Shown: positions 6,549 to 13,657, counted from the stretch's first letter. The stretch is 13,657 nt of DNA from Terriglobia bacterium (GCA_020072905.1 JAIQGB010000071.1:1-13657), one strand, 5' to 3'. The notes: generated by a model not told the origin, from the letters alone. Translations and numbers: made by a program.

Positions 6549-6908
6549 ATGAACCTCTGGAAGCCAATCGGGCGAAGCCGCCCCTTACGTGGCTTGGCCG
6601 TGTGGAGCTTGATTGCCCTGCAATCTCAGCTCCTGTGGTCGGGCGAGTTTCATCGCCACGAGTTAGCTCCCGTGCGGGTGGAATCACTTGCCATCCTGCG
6701 GCGAGCTTCCCCGCTTCCGGATGATCTCGCCCCCAAGCCTGTTTGCATTGCCTGCCAAATCAGTCTGCAGAATGTCGCCACGCCCGCGGCCGGTCCAGCG
6801 CTGGAGGCGCCAGAATCCCCGGGTGTCTGCCCGCCAGTCTGCCTGGCTCAGCAGCTGCCCTTGCACCTCCCTGCTGTCGTCCCGGCTCGCGCTCCCCCCG
6901 GCACTTAA
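6549..6908 (+). CDS. Small exported or membrane protein with HxH and CxxC motifs, possible metal-related protein
   Basis: 119 residues, family not recognised with certainty. A basic start (MNLWKPIGRSRPLR) is followed by one hydrophobic segment (about 15-31) like a signal peptide or anchor. After it come HRH at 35-37, CIAC at 66-69 and two further Cys (94 and 98, in GVCPPVCLA); the tail is rich in Pro and Ala. Paired His and Cys after an export signal suggest metal binding, much as in small DUF2946-like proteins, but this is a resemblance of layout and not an identified family. The position 76 bp before a metal-uptake gene set fits. A dyad lies between it and the next gene. Codon use is ordinary for the window, which supports a real gene. 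Confidence 0.6.
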   Translation: MNLWKPIGRSRPLRGLAVWSLIALQSQLLWSGEFHRHELAPVRVESLAILRRASPLPDDLAPKPVCIACQISLQNVATPAAGPALEAPESPGVCPPVCLAQQLPLHLPAVVPARAPPGT

Positions 6909-6937
6909 CCGTTTCCCCTGCGAGGCTGATGTGTGAC

Positions 6938-6960
6938 GATGGAATCGGCGTGATTCCATC
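6938..6960. promoter_or_regulatory. 23-bp perfect dyad before the metal-uptake operon
   Basis: GATGGAATC (6938-6946), a 5-nt GGCGT centre, and GATTCCATC (6952-6960) form a perfect 9-bp inverted repeat. It ends 24 nt before the start of the beta-barrel gene, leaving the ribosome site free. Its place before genes for metal uptake fits an operator for a metal-sensing repressor of the Fur/Zur or MntR type, but it does not match a consensus I know. It could instead be an RNA hairpin in the leader. Confidence 0.5.
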
Positions 6961-6984
6961 ACCGGAATTTCGAGGAGCATCCCG

Positions 6985-8274
6985 ATGCGAAGACTCATGG
7001 TTCTTTCCTGCCTGCTGTTGCTGGGATCAGGAATCCTTTTCGGCCAGGAGAAAGATCCAACGCAGGAGCGGCTGAAAGCGCTCGAAGAGCGCATCGCCGC
7101 GCTGGAAGCGGAGGTCAAGGCGCTCAAGGCCAACCAGCCTGCGAGTCCGCCCGAGGCAGAGGCTGCCACTTCGGTGCCGGTCCCCGCGCCGGCGGCATCT
7201 ACCGCCGCGCCTGCGGCCGCTCCCGAGCCCGCGCCGCAGGCTGCCTCGGCTGCGGCCAGCACCACGCCGGGTCAGTTGCCCGTCTATGGTGGGTTGAGTG
7301 CGGCGTCGAAAGTGCTCAACCCCGACATCAGCGTGATTGGGGACTTTCTGGGGGCGGTAGGGCGCGATCCCAACCGCAGCGTGCCGACGCTGGAAATGCA
7401 CGAGTCCGAAGTGGGCTTTCAGGCCATCGTCGACCCGTATGCCCGCGCGGATTTCTTCCTGACCTTCGGCGAGCAGGGAGTGAATCTCGAGGAAGGTTAC
7501 TTGACTTTCACGGCGCTGCCGGGCGGATTTGTGGGCAAGGTCGGGAAGATGCGCTCAGCGTTTGGGATCGTCAACACGCTGCACAATCACGTCCTCCCCT
7601 GGACCGACCGGCCGTTGGCCACTGAGAACCTTGTGGGTGGTGAGGACGGAATTAACGATGCGGGTTTGTCCGTTAGCCGCATCCTGCCCGCGCCGAAAGA
7701 TATTTTCCTCGAGGCCACCGCCCAAGTCTTCCGCGGGGATTCAGGCGATGTCTTCCATTCCACACGGCGCGGTGATGTTCTCACCGTCGGCCATCTGCGA
7801 GCGTACCGCGATCTGACCGAATCCACGAACCTGGACCTGGGCGCTTCTTGGGCGCGCGGCCACAACGACGTGGGCACGGGATTCCGCACCCAGCTCTTCG
7901 GCGCGAACGCCACACTGCGCTGGAAGCCGTTGCGCCGCGCCGTCTACCACAGTTTCCTGTTCCGCAACGAATTCTTCTGGAGCCGCCGCGAACAGTTGGA
8001 CTCGACCCAGCGGGCGTTTGGATTCTATACTGCTGCTGACTACCGGCTGAACCAGCGATGGACCATCGGCGGGCGGTACGACCGCTCGGGTCGGGCGGAC
8101 ATGGCTTCGCTGACCGACAGCGGGTTTTCGCCGGTGATCACCTACTGGCCGAGCGAGTTCAGCCAGATCCGGGGACAATATCGCTTCACCCGGTACGCGG
8201 ACGGCCGCTCGGGGAATGACTTTTTCATGCAGTTCCTGTTTGTTCTCGGCGCGCACGGCGCGCATCCCTTCTAG
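6985..8274 (+). CDS. Outer-membrane beta-barrel protein linked to metal uptake
   Basis: 429 residues. The order is a signal peptide (1-20, ending GILFGQ), a heptad-like coiled coil (about 25-50, LKALEERIAALEAEVKALKA), an Ala/Pro linker (about 51-92), then a long region of alternating hydrophobic and polar strands with many aromatic residues, as in outer-membrane barrels. The protein ends in Phe (HGAHPF), and FMQFLFVLGAH looks like the last strand. Coiled coil plus barrel recalls trimeric porins. The TAG is 8 nt before the start of the metal-binding protein, so the two are surely co-transcribed. A role in letting Zn or another metal cross the outer membrane is inferred from that. GAGGAG lies 7 nt before the ATG. 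Histidines cluster at the very end (HGAHPF), which may or may not bind metal. Confidence 0.75.
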   Translation: MRRLMVLSCLLLLGSGILFGQEKDPTQERLKALEERIAALEAEVKALKANQPASPPEAEAATSVPVPAPAASTAAPAAAPEPAPQAASAAASTTPGQLPVYGGLSAASKVLNPDISVIGDFLGAVGRDPNRSVPTLEMHESEVGFQAIVDPYARADFFLTFGEQGVNLEEGYLTFTALPGGFVGKVGKMRSAFGIVNTLHNHVLPWTDRPLATENLVGGEDGINDAGLSVSRILPAPKDIFLEATAQVFRGDSGDVFHSTRRGDVLTVGHLRAYRDLTESTNLDLGASWARGHNDVGTGFRTQLFGANATLRWKPLRRAVYHSFLFRNEFFWSRREQLDSTQRAFGFYTAADYRLNQRWTIGGRYDRSGRADMASLTDSGFSPVITYWPSEFSQIRGQYRFTRYADGRSGNDFFMQFLFVLGAHGAHPF

Positions 8275-8282
8275 GAGACCCT

Positions 8283-9233
8283 ATGGACCTCGGACCTCGT
8301 TCGTTGCTTCGTTCCACGTTTGCGGTCGCGGTCGTGCTGGCCGCCCTCGTGCTGACCGCGCCGCCCTTGCGCGCGGCTTCGAAATTGAAGATCGTCACGG
8401 CCACGACGGACTTGGCGGAGTTTGCCTCCGAAGTTGGCGGCGACCGCGTTGAGGTTGAGTCGATTGCGCGGGGCTACCAGGACCCTCACTTTGTCGAGGC
8501 CAAGCCCAGCTTTCTTTTGAAGCTGCGACGCGCCGACCTGCTGATCGTTGTCGGGTTACAACTTGAAATCGGCTGGCTGCCCCCGCTGATCACCCAATGC
8601 GGTAACCCCAACGTTCAGGTCAACGGCAATGGTTACCTGGATGCTTCGCAGTTCGCGGAGATTCTGGAGAAACCGACCGGCGTCGTGACACGCGCCATGG
8701 GCGACGTTCATCCTTTCGGCAACCCCCACTACTGGCTGGACCCCGAGAATGGCCGGCGCATCGCCCAGGGAATCGAGCAGAAGCTTGCCGAGATGCGGCC
8801 CGAAGACGCCGCGTATTTCCAGCAGCGCTTCCAGGACTTTGGTCGGCGCTTGACGGAGGCCGAAAAACGCTGGGATGCGGAAATGCAACCCTTTCGCGGC
8901 CGCAAGGTGATCACTTATCACCGCTCCTGGCCGAATTTCCTGAAGCGCTTCGGCCTCACTGCCGCGGGTGAGATCGAACCGCGCCCGGGAATCCCCCCCA
9001 GCCCCGGCCACACCGTTGATGTGATCCGCCTGATGAGGAGTGAGAATATCAAGGTCATCCTTGTGGAACCGTACTTTGATCTGAAGACACCGAAGGCCAT
9101 CGCGCGGGAGACCGGCGGCCAGGTCGTAGTGCTGCTGCCCTCCGTGGGCGGGGAAAAAGAAGTGACCGACTATTTCCAGCTTTTCGATTACGATATTGAC
9201 CTGCTCACGCGGGCGTTCAAGGCGACCCAGTAG
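8283..9233 (+). CDS. Metal ABC transporter substrate-binding protein (ZnuA-like)
   Basis: Periplasmic Zn/Mn-binding component of cluster A-I. A signal peptide covers about 1-31 (hydrophobic core AVAVVLAALVL, cut after LRAA). The start of the mature domain, LKIVTATTDLAEFASEVGG, is typical. The metal His ligands are visible in family context: H69 in YQDPHFVEAKPS, H149 in GNPHYWLDPENG and H213 in TYHRSWPNF; the fourth ligand is probably an acidic residue in VEPYFD (262-266). There is no His-rich loop of the kind seen in E. coli ZnuA. H143 in GDVHPFG is an extra nearby His. Zn versus Mn cannot be told from this. It is set 8 nt after the barrel gene and 17 nt before the permease gene. Confidence 0.9.
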   Translation: MDLGPRSLLRSTFAVAVVLAALVLTAPPLRAASKLKIVTATTDLAEFASEVGGDRVEVESIARGYQDPHFVEAKPSFLLKLRRADLLIVVGLQLEIGWLPPLITQCGNPNVQVNGNGYLDASQFAEILEKPTGVVTRAMGDVHPFGNPHYWLDPENGRRIAQGIEQKLAEMRPEDAAYFQQRFQDFGRRLTEAEKRWDAEMQPFRGRKVITYHRSWPNFLKRFGLTAAGEIEPRPGIPPSPGHTVDVIRLMRSENIKVILVEPYFDLKTPKAIARETGGQVVVLLPSVGGEKEVTDYFQLFDYDIDLLTRAFKATQ

Positions 9234-9250
9234 AATTCTGAGGAGGCTCA

Positions 9251-10171
9251 ATGGACGTTCTGCCGTTCTTGTTCGCGCCCTTCGTCGCCAGCCTGATTCT
9301 GACCGGCATTCATGCCTACCTGGGCGTGCACGTGGTGGAGCGGGGCGTCATCTTTGTTGATCTGGCGCTCGCCCAGATTGCCGCCCTCGGCGCCACCATC
9401 GCCATCCTGGCCGGAATGGACCCGCACGCCGGGGGCGCGTACTGGATCAGCCTGGCGTTCACGTTTCTGGGAGCGGGCATCTTTTCGCTGGTGCGTATGC
9501 GCCGGGTGCATATCCCGCAGGAAGCGTTCATCGGCATCGCCTACGCCGTGGCCTCCGCGGGGGCGATCCTCGCCATGAGCAAGGCCACGGGCGAGACCGA
9601 ACATCTGAAGGACATGCTGGTCGGGAACATCCTGGCCGTGTCGTGGCCCGAGGTCGGACGCACGGCGTTGCTCTACGGCGGGATCGGCGTCTTCCATTAC
9701 TTCTTCCGCAAGAAGTTCCTGCTGATTTCGTTGGATCCGAGAACGGCGGAGAGTCAAGGCGTTTCGATCCGCTTGTGGGATTTTCTCTTTTATGCTTCCT
9801 TCGGTTTCGTCGTCACCTCTTCGGTGGCGATTGCCGGGGTGCTGCTGGTCTTCTGCTACCTCATCGTTCCTTCCGTAGGCGCGATGCTCTTTGCCGACCG
9901 GATCGGCCCGCGACTGGCGATTGGGTGGACGATGGGGACGCTGGTGTCCGCCCTCGGGGTGTACCTCTCCGTCGTTCTCGATCTGCCTACCGGGGCGACC
10001 ATCGTCTGCACCTTCGGCGGCATCCTGGTGCTGATGTTCGTCGTGCATCTCATCATTTATCACTACAAGAGACCGAATGAAGCGTCGGATGCGGCCACAG
10101 CAGTTCCCGCGGGCGTGGCCCACGCGCCCGAGTTTGGACTCGACGGGGACCAGGTCAAGCGTCCCGGCTAG
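9251..10171 (+). CDS. Metal ABC transporter permease (ZnuB/ABC-3 family)
   Basis: 306 residues with about eight hydrophobic segments, an integral inner-membrane permease for Zn or Mn. Family blocks are visible: GVHVVERGVIFVDLALAQIA (25-44), a cytoplasmic loop with the EAFIGIAYAVASAG motif (90-103), and SSVAIAGVLLVFCYLIVPSV near 190-210. It has AQIAALGA where ZnuB-type proteins often have a His (SHAAL), a subtype difference that may affect metal choice. The soluble C-terminal tail of about 35 residues is longer than usual. AGGAGG (9241-9246) is 4 nt before the ATG. The matching ATPase gene is not next to it on either side. Confidence 0.9.
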   Translation: MDVLPFLFAPFVASLILTGIHAYLGVHVVERGVIFVDLALAQIAALGATIAILAGMDPHAGGAYWISLAFTFLGAGIFSLVRMRRVHIPQEAFIGIAYAVASAGAILAMSKATGETEHLKDMLVGNILAVSWPEVGRTALLYGGIGVFHYFFRKKFLLISLDPRTAESQGVSIRLWDFLFYASFGFVVTSSVAIAGVLLVFCYLIVPSVGAMLFADRIGPRLAIGWTMGTLVSALGVYLSVVLDLPTGATIVCTFGGILVLMFVVHLIIYHYKRPNEASDAATAVPAGVAHAPEFGLDGDQVKRPG

Positions 10172-10213
10172 GGTCCGAGCCATCCTGGGCACGCCGGCAA
10201 GCGTCGCGGGAAT

Positions 10214-10243
10214 TTGATTTTTCGCGGAGCGGTCGGCTAAAAT
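10214..10243 (+). promoter_or_regulatory. Sigma-70-type promoter of the DsbA-like gene
   Basis: TTGATT (10214-10219) and TAAAAT (10238-10243) are separated by 18 nt; they match the -35 and -10 consensus at 4 and 5 of 6 positions in a locally AT-rich stretch. Transcription would start near 10250, giving a leader of about 50 nt to GTG 10305. This argues against the GTG at 10254 as the start and makes the gene separate from the permease gene upstream. Confidence 0.55.
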
Positions 10244-10304
10244 AATAGGTGGGGTGAATGTAGGTCAGCGCTATGCGATTCAAGAAAGGGCTGGGCGGAG
10301 CGTG

Positions 10305-11414
10305 GTGAAGCGCATCTCACAGTCGGCGGCGGCCGTTCTGGCAGGTCTTCTGCTCGGGGGAGGAGCCCTGCTGATTGGGGAGAGTCCGCGCTCGCCTGCC
10401 ACGGCCACAAATGATGCCGCCACGCGCGACAAGATCGTGCGCTACATCCGCGCCAAGTTCGGCGTGCCGGAGGGAGTCGTGCTCACGGCGGACCCGCTCC
10501 AGCCCGCCAGCTACCCCGCCTTTCTGCAGACGACGATCATTTCCGATAATGGCAAGGAGAAGCATCCGAACAACGCCTACGTCACGAAGGACCGCCGCTA
10601 TCTGATCATGGGTAATCTCTATTTGGTGACGGCGAACCCCCAGGACGAAGTCGTGCAGCACGTTCGCGAGCAGTTCAAAATCCCCGCAGCTACTTCCGTG
10701 GTGGCGACACCTTTCCGCGCCTCGCCCTATCCGAATTTGCTTACCACCACCGTCACTGTGGACGACGGCAAGCGGAAGGCGACGCAGAATTTCTACCTCA
10801 CCAAAGACAACCGCTGCCTGGTAGTGGGCAACATTTTCAATTTGGGAGTGGACCCGCGGCGCGAGGCGCTCCAGACGCTCAAGACTGCAAACGAGCCCAG
10901 TCAGGGATCGGTCAGCGCGCCGGTCACTATTGTCGAATTCGGCGACCTACAATGCCCCATGTGCGCGCGGCTGCACGATTTCCTGGAGAGTGACCTCCTG
11001 CCCAAGTATGGTAACAAGGTGCGGATCGTTTACAAAGAGTTTCCCCTGGCTTCCATTCACGACTGGACGCTCGCGGCTTCGGTGGCCTGCCAGTGCGCCT
11101 ATCAGCTCAGTCCTGCCACTTACGTGCCCCTGCGCTCGATGATCTTCAAAAACCAGACCAGCATCAATGCGACGAATGTCCGCGACCTGATGCTCAGTTA
11201 CGGCGAACAGGCCGGGCTCGACCGGCTGCAGCTTGCCGCCTGCATCGATTCCAAAGCCTCCCTGCCGCACGTCGAAAAGGACTTCCAGGAAGGCCAGGCC
11301 GTGGGTGTTTCGAGCACGCCGACGTGTTTCGTGAACGGAAAGATGGTTGTGGGATTCCCCTCGGCGGACGCCTACTACAAGATGGTGGACGAAACCCTGC
11401 GCGCCGCGAAGTAA
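10305..11414 (+). CDS. DsbA-like thiol oxidoreductase with duplicated N-terminal domain
   Basis: 369 residues, probably periplasmic. MKRISQSAAAVLAGLLLGGG is a signal peptide or anchor. Two similar units follow: about 41-111 and 115-183 share a helix, an F-x-(V/I)-P start, P-x-SxYP or SPYP, then an LTTT/LQTT strand, a (V/T)-T-K-D or L-T-K-D turn and a (L/V)-x-x-GN-(L/I) end. They resemble a small beta domain placed twice. From about 199 there is a thioredoxin fold of the DsbA/DsbG type: active site CPMC at 217-220 in GDLQCPMCARLHDF, and the cis-Pro loop SSTPTCF (P339). Cys at 261, 263 and 313, plus one in the cis-Pro loop, could form further disulfides. The start is chosen at GTG 10305 (GGAG just upstream, typical signal peptide); GTG 10302 is equally close. 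It would oxidise or isomerise disulfides in exported proteins, partner unknown. Confidence 0.85.
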   Translation: MKRISQSAAAVLAGLLLGGGALLIGESPRSPATATNDAATRDKIVRYIRAKFGVPEGVVLTADPLQPASYPAFLQTTIISDNGKEKHPNNAYVTKDRRYLIMGNLYLVTANPQDEVVQHVREQFKIPAATSVVATPFRASPYPNLLTTTVTVDDGKRKATQNFYLTKDNRCLVVGNIFNLGVDPRREALQTLKTANEPSQGSVSAPVTIVEFGDLQCPMCARLHDFLESDLLPKYGNKVRIVYKEFPLASIHDWTLAASVACQCAYQLSPATYVPLRSMIFKNQTSINATNVRDLMLSYGEQAGLDRLQLAACIDSKASLPHVEKDFQEGQAVGVSSTPTCFVNGKMVVGFPSADAYYKMVDETLRAAK

Positions 11415-11560
11415 TTCGGGATTCGGGATCCGGGGTTCGGGTTTCGCAAATCGCGTGGCCCGCCAGCTCGTCTTGGGGTTCCCTCCGCGAGCTGGGATGC
11501 AGTTTCAGCTCCCAAAAACAGCTCATAACCCGATTTCTAATCCCGAATCTCGGACTCCGG
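11413..11560. repeat. Degenerate TTCGGGA-type inverted repeat pair between convergent genes
   Basis: The left arm (11413-11446) contains ATTCGGGATTCGGGATCC and begins within the stop codon of the DsbA-like gene. The right arm (11529-11560) is inverted and contains AATCCCGAAT, which pairs perfectly over 10 bp with ATTCGGGATT of the left arm. Between them an inner palindrome GAGCTG (11489-11494) and CAGCTC (11506-11511) could form a second hairpin. The right arm overlaps the MFS gene and encodes its last residues. It sits where two convergent genes meet, so it may act as a two-way transcript end, though there is no T-run. It is the same sequence type as 5193-5319. Confidence 0.6.
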
Positions 11561-12838
11561 CTTCCGTAGCGGTGCGCCACGCCGCAGCCGAGGGAGGAGA
11601 AGAAGCAGGATGAGGAAGTAGGCGAGACAGATCGCCCCGCCCAGAGCCAGCGCAAAGCGCACTCCGAACGCTTCCGCGACCGCTCCGGCCTGCAAGCTCC
11701 CCACCGGCGCCAATCCCAGCACCGCCAGGTTATACATGCTCATGATGCGGCCGCGGAGCTCCGGTGGACTCGCGACCTGGAGGGTGCTGTTGGTGAGCGC
11801 CAGCGCCCCGACCATCGTCGCCCCCAGCACCACGAGCAGAAAAAACGCCCAAGCGAAAGAGCGCGCCTGGGAAAGCAGGATCAGCGCCAGAGAAAACACC
11901 GCGGCACAGCCGACGATGAAATTCCCCCGCCGCTGGATGTTGGCCTGTGCGGCCAGGGTCAGTGCGGAGATGACCGCCCCCAGGCCCGCCCCGGCCATCA
12001 GGTAGCCCAGTCCTGAGGCGCCCACCTTCAGCAGATCGCGCGCAAACACGGGCATCAGGACGATGAAGGGCAGCGCCAACAAGCTCAGAATGGCCGGAAC
12101 GGAGAGCAGCACGATGAGAGCGCGCTGGCGGCTCACGTAGCGCAGGCCGTCGAGGATCGCATGCCAGACCGACGGCCCTTCGTGAACAGGGTGAGGTGGG
12201 ACGCGGATCACCAGCAGAGCGATGATCAACGCCAGGAAGCTGATGGAGTTCAGATAGAAGCAGCCTGCCGCGCCCACCCACCCGAGCGTCAGCCCGGCGA
12301 GCATCGGCCCGATGGCGCGCGACATATTGAATTGCGCTGAATTGAGCGCCACGGCGTTCATCAGGTCGTCGCGCCCCACCAGGTCGGGTACCAGCGCCTG
12401 GTAGGCTGGGTTGTTGAGCGCGGATGCGAGACCCGACAGGAAACTGATGACCAGAATCTCCCCGATGGTGACGATCCGGAACGAAGTCAGAATGGCGAGG
12501 ATGAGTGCCAGCACCATCATGCTGGTCTGGGTGTAAATCATCAGCTTGCGCCGGTTCAGCCGGTCGGCGATGGCTCCGCCCAGCAGGGAAAAAAGAAGCG
12601 ACGGCGCCGAGCCCAGAAAACCGTTCAAGCCCAGCAGGAAAGGCGAATTGGTGATCTCCAGGACCAGCCAGCCGAGCGCCAGGTTCTGCATCCAGGTGCC
12701 GATGTTGGAGAGGAAATTCCCGGTCCAGAAGAATGCGAAGTCGCGGTGACGCAGCGAGCGGAACGTGGCCGCCAGCGGACGGAGTTCGGGCGGGGGTGCG
12801 GACACGTCATTGATCAAATTCGAGTTGTCCCTGGCCAT
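11537..12838 (-). CDS. MFS transporter, EntS-like drug or siderophore exporter (MFS_3)
   Basis: 433 residues with about 12 membrane segments. Near the N-terminus are FRSLRHRDFAFFWTGNFLSN and GTWMQNLALGWLVLEIT, typical of the MFS_3 exporters related to the enterobactin exporter EntS. The motif A loop reads GGAIADRLNRRKLM (between segments 2 and 3), and NNPAYQALVPDLV plus NAVALNSAQFNMSRAIGP are strong family blocks. The substrate is unknown. The C-terminal tail KPESEIRD is encoded by the inverted repeat at 11529-11560, so it is not ancestral. The start is ATG 12838, because a good -10 box (12875-12880) lies between it and the upstream TTG at 12895. No strong ribosome site is seen. The gene is convergent with the DsbA-like gene and divergent from the Spy-like gene. 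Confidence 0.85.
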   Translation of the reverse strand: MARDNSNLINDVSAPPPELRPLAATFRSLRHRDFAFFWTGNFLSNIGTWMQNLALGWLVLEITNSPFLLGLNGFLGSAPSLLFSLLGGAIADRLNRRKLMIYTQTSMMVLALILAILTSFRIVTIGEILVISFLSGLASALNNPAYQALVPDLVGRDDLMNAVALNSAQFNMSRAIGPMLAGLTLGWVGAAGCFYLNSISFLALIIALLVIRVPPHPVHEGPSVWHAILDGLRYVSRQRALIVLLSVPAILSLLALPFIVLMPVFARDLLKVGASGLGYLMAGAGLGAVISALTLAAQANIQRRGNFIVGCAAVFSLALILLSQARSFAWAFFLLVVLGATMVGALALTNSTLQVASPPELRGRIMSMYNLAVLGLAPVGSLQAGAVAEAFGVRFALALGGAICLAYFLILLLLLPRLRRGAPLRKPESEIRD

Positions 12839-12874
12839 GCGGTGTCCGCAACTCGGCTGCCGAGGCGGCCCTTT

Positions 12875-12905
12875 ATTATAGTGGAGGCACAGCAAGAATC
12901 GTCAC
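12875..12905 (-). promoter_or_regulatory. Promoter of the MFS gene
   Basis: On the minus strand, TATAAT (12875-12880) is a perfect -10 box, with GTGACG (12900-12905) as a 4-of-6 -35 at 19 nt. The -10 is convincing; the -35 is weak and the spacing long. Transcription would begin near 12868, about 30 nt before ATG 12838. Confidence 0.55.
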
Positions 12906-12973
12906 CCCACGTAACCTTGCCGCCTCGCCTTTCGTCTTGAGGGGAGAGTTCAGAATTTGCGGTGGAGGGGCTT

Positions 12974-13657
12974 ATGAGGCGTTGGATTATCTCAGTTGTG
13001 GCGGGGGCGATGCTGTCCCTGCCTATCGTCGCAAGTGCGCAAGAGTTCGGACGGTGGGGCGGGGAGCGCGGCCGCGGTGGAATGGAAGGCCCCCGGTTGA
13101 TGGCCATGTTGGAGAACGATCGTGTGAAATCGGCGCTGGGGCTTACCGACGAGCAGAGTACCAAGCTGCGTGAGATCATGGTGGAGAGTCGGAAATCGAC
13201 GATCAAAACGCGTGCGGATATGGAGGTGCGCGGCCTGGAGTTGCGCGAACTGTTGCGCGCGGATCAACCCGGTCGCGAAGCCGTGCTGCACAAGGTCCAG
13301 GAGATTTCCGATCTGCGCGGCCAGATGATGCGCCAGCGCGTGGAGTCGCTTCTCGCCGCCAAGTCGGTGCTGACGGCTGAGCAGCAGCAGAAAATCCGCG
13401 CCTTCATCTCAGAGCGCCGTGGCCGGCGAGACGCATGGCGACGCGACCAAGGATCGGGTCGCCCTGGCCGCGACGGCGGCCCGGGAGGCTTTGGTCGGGG
13501 CAGAGGGCCGGGAGACTCGGGACCAATGCCGGCACAGCATCAGCGCCGCAGAAAGCCGATGTCAAGATGCAGACCTCGACCGGATCGACGCCGCAGGCGA
13601 CAAAGGCGATCGATGGGACCTATCCCAAGACGAACGATGGGGACACCCAAGTCCAGG
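12974..13657 (+). CDS. Spy/CpxP-like periplasmic LTxxQ protein, partial at window end
   Basis: The frame is open from ATG 12974 to the window edge (228 codons, no stop). A signal peptide covers 1-22 (MRRWIISVVAGAMLSLPIVA, cut at ASA-QE). The body is helical and carries two LTxxQ motifs, LTDEQ (57-61) and LTAEQ (133-137), the mark of the Spy/CpxP/heavy-metal-sensor family, periplasmic chaperone-like proteins that often respond to envelope or metal stress. After residue 148 the tail is Arg/Gly-rich. From about base 13522 codon use turns poor in this frame, while the frame one base back reads a smoother protein (see finding), so the true end may lie in another frame. GGAGG is 5 nt before the ATG. 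The gene is divergent from the MFS exporter with 135 bp between starts. Confidence 0.75.
   Translation, partial: MRRWIISVVAGAMLSLPIVASAQEFGRWGGERGRGGMEGPRLMAMLENDRVKSALGLTDEQSTKLREIMVESRKSTIKTRADMEVRGLELRELLRADQPGREAVLHKVQEISDLRGQMMRQRVESLLAAKSVLTAEQQQKIRAFISERRGRRDAWRRDQGSGRPGRDGGPGGFGRGRGPGDSGPMPAQHQRRRKPMSRCRPRPDRRRRRQRRSMGPIPRRTMGTPKSR

Noticed and set aside
9248..10192. Long minus-strand open frame of 314 codons opposite the permease gene
   Set aside because: Antisense of a clear ABC-3 permease; its His/Arg/Asp-rich content mirrors the membrane-protein codons.
12814..13291. Minus-strand open frames across the Spy-like gene start
   Set aside because: They are antisense to a gene with a signal peptide, LTxxQ motifs and a good ribosome site.

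Overview
The window is GC-rich, Gram-negative-type chromosome. It carries lipid A genes (LpxD and an LpxL-like acyltransferase), an outer-membrane beta-barrel protein and a Spy-like periplasmic protein. The mix of a REP-associated transposase, an Rhs fragment, degenerate TTCGGGA-type intergenic repeats and the gene styles suggests Acidobacteriota. That placement is inference from style and was not tested by a search.

Left part (1-1753): a decayed mobile region. A RAYT (REP-associated Y1 transposase) at 202 lies between two perfect 42-bp REP hairpins in inverted orientation (140-181, 721-762). The left REP truncates an apparent N-terminal relic of a second RAYT. The right REP truncates the C-terminus of an Rhs core fragment on the minus strand, and that fragment also carries an in-frame low-complexity insertion. 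The RAYT frame has lost any stop near its domain end and stays open across the antisense of the Rhs fragment.

Middle part (1754-6357): a minus-strand double-GNAT acetyltransferase; then, on the plus strand, a membrane-anchored alpha/beta hydrolase with Thr at the usual nucleophile Ser, an LpxL/HtrB-type acyltransferase, and LpxD. The last two act in lipid A assembly.

Metal part (6549-10171): a small exported-looking protein with HxH and CxxC motifs, a 23-bp perfect dyad, then a tight set of three genes: an outer-membrane beta-barrel protein with a coiled-coil N-terminus, a ZnuA-type metal-binding protein and a ZnuB-type permease. Together they suggest Zn or Mn uptake across both membranes. 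No ATPase gene is in the window.

Right part (10214-13657): a DsbA-like thioredoxin-fold protein with a duplicated N-terminal domain and its own promoter; convergent to it an MFS exporter with a clear -10 box; and, divergent from the MFS gene, a Spy/CpxP-like LTxxQ protein that runs off the window and seems to change frame near its end. Degenerate inverted repeats sit directly at the 3' ends of the acyltransferase, DsbA-like and MFS genes.
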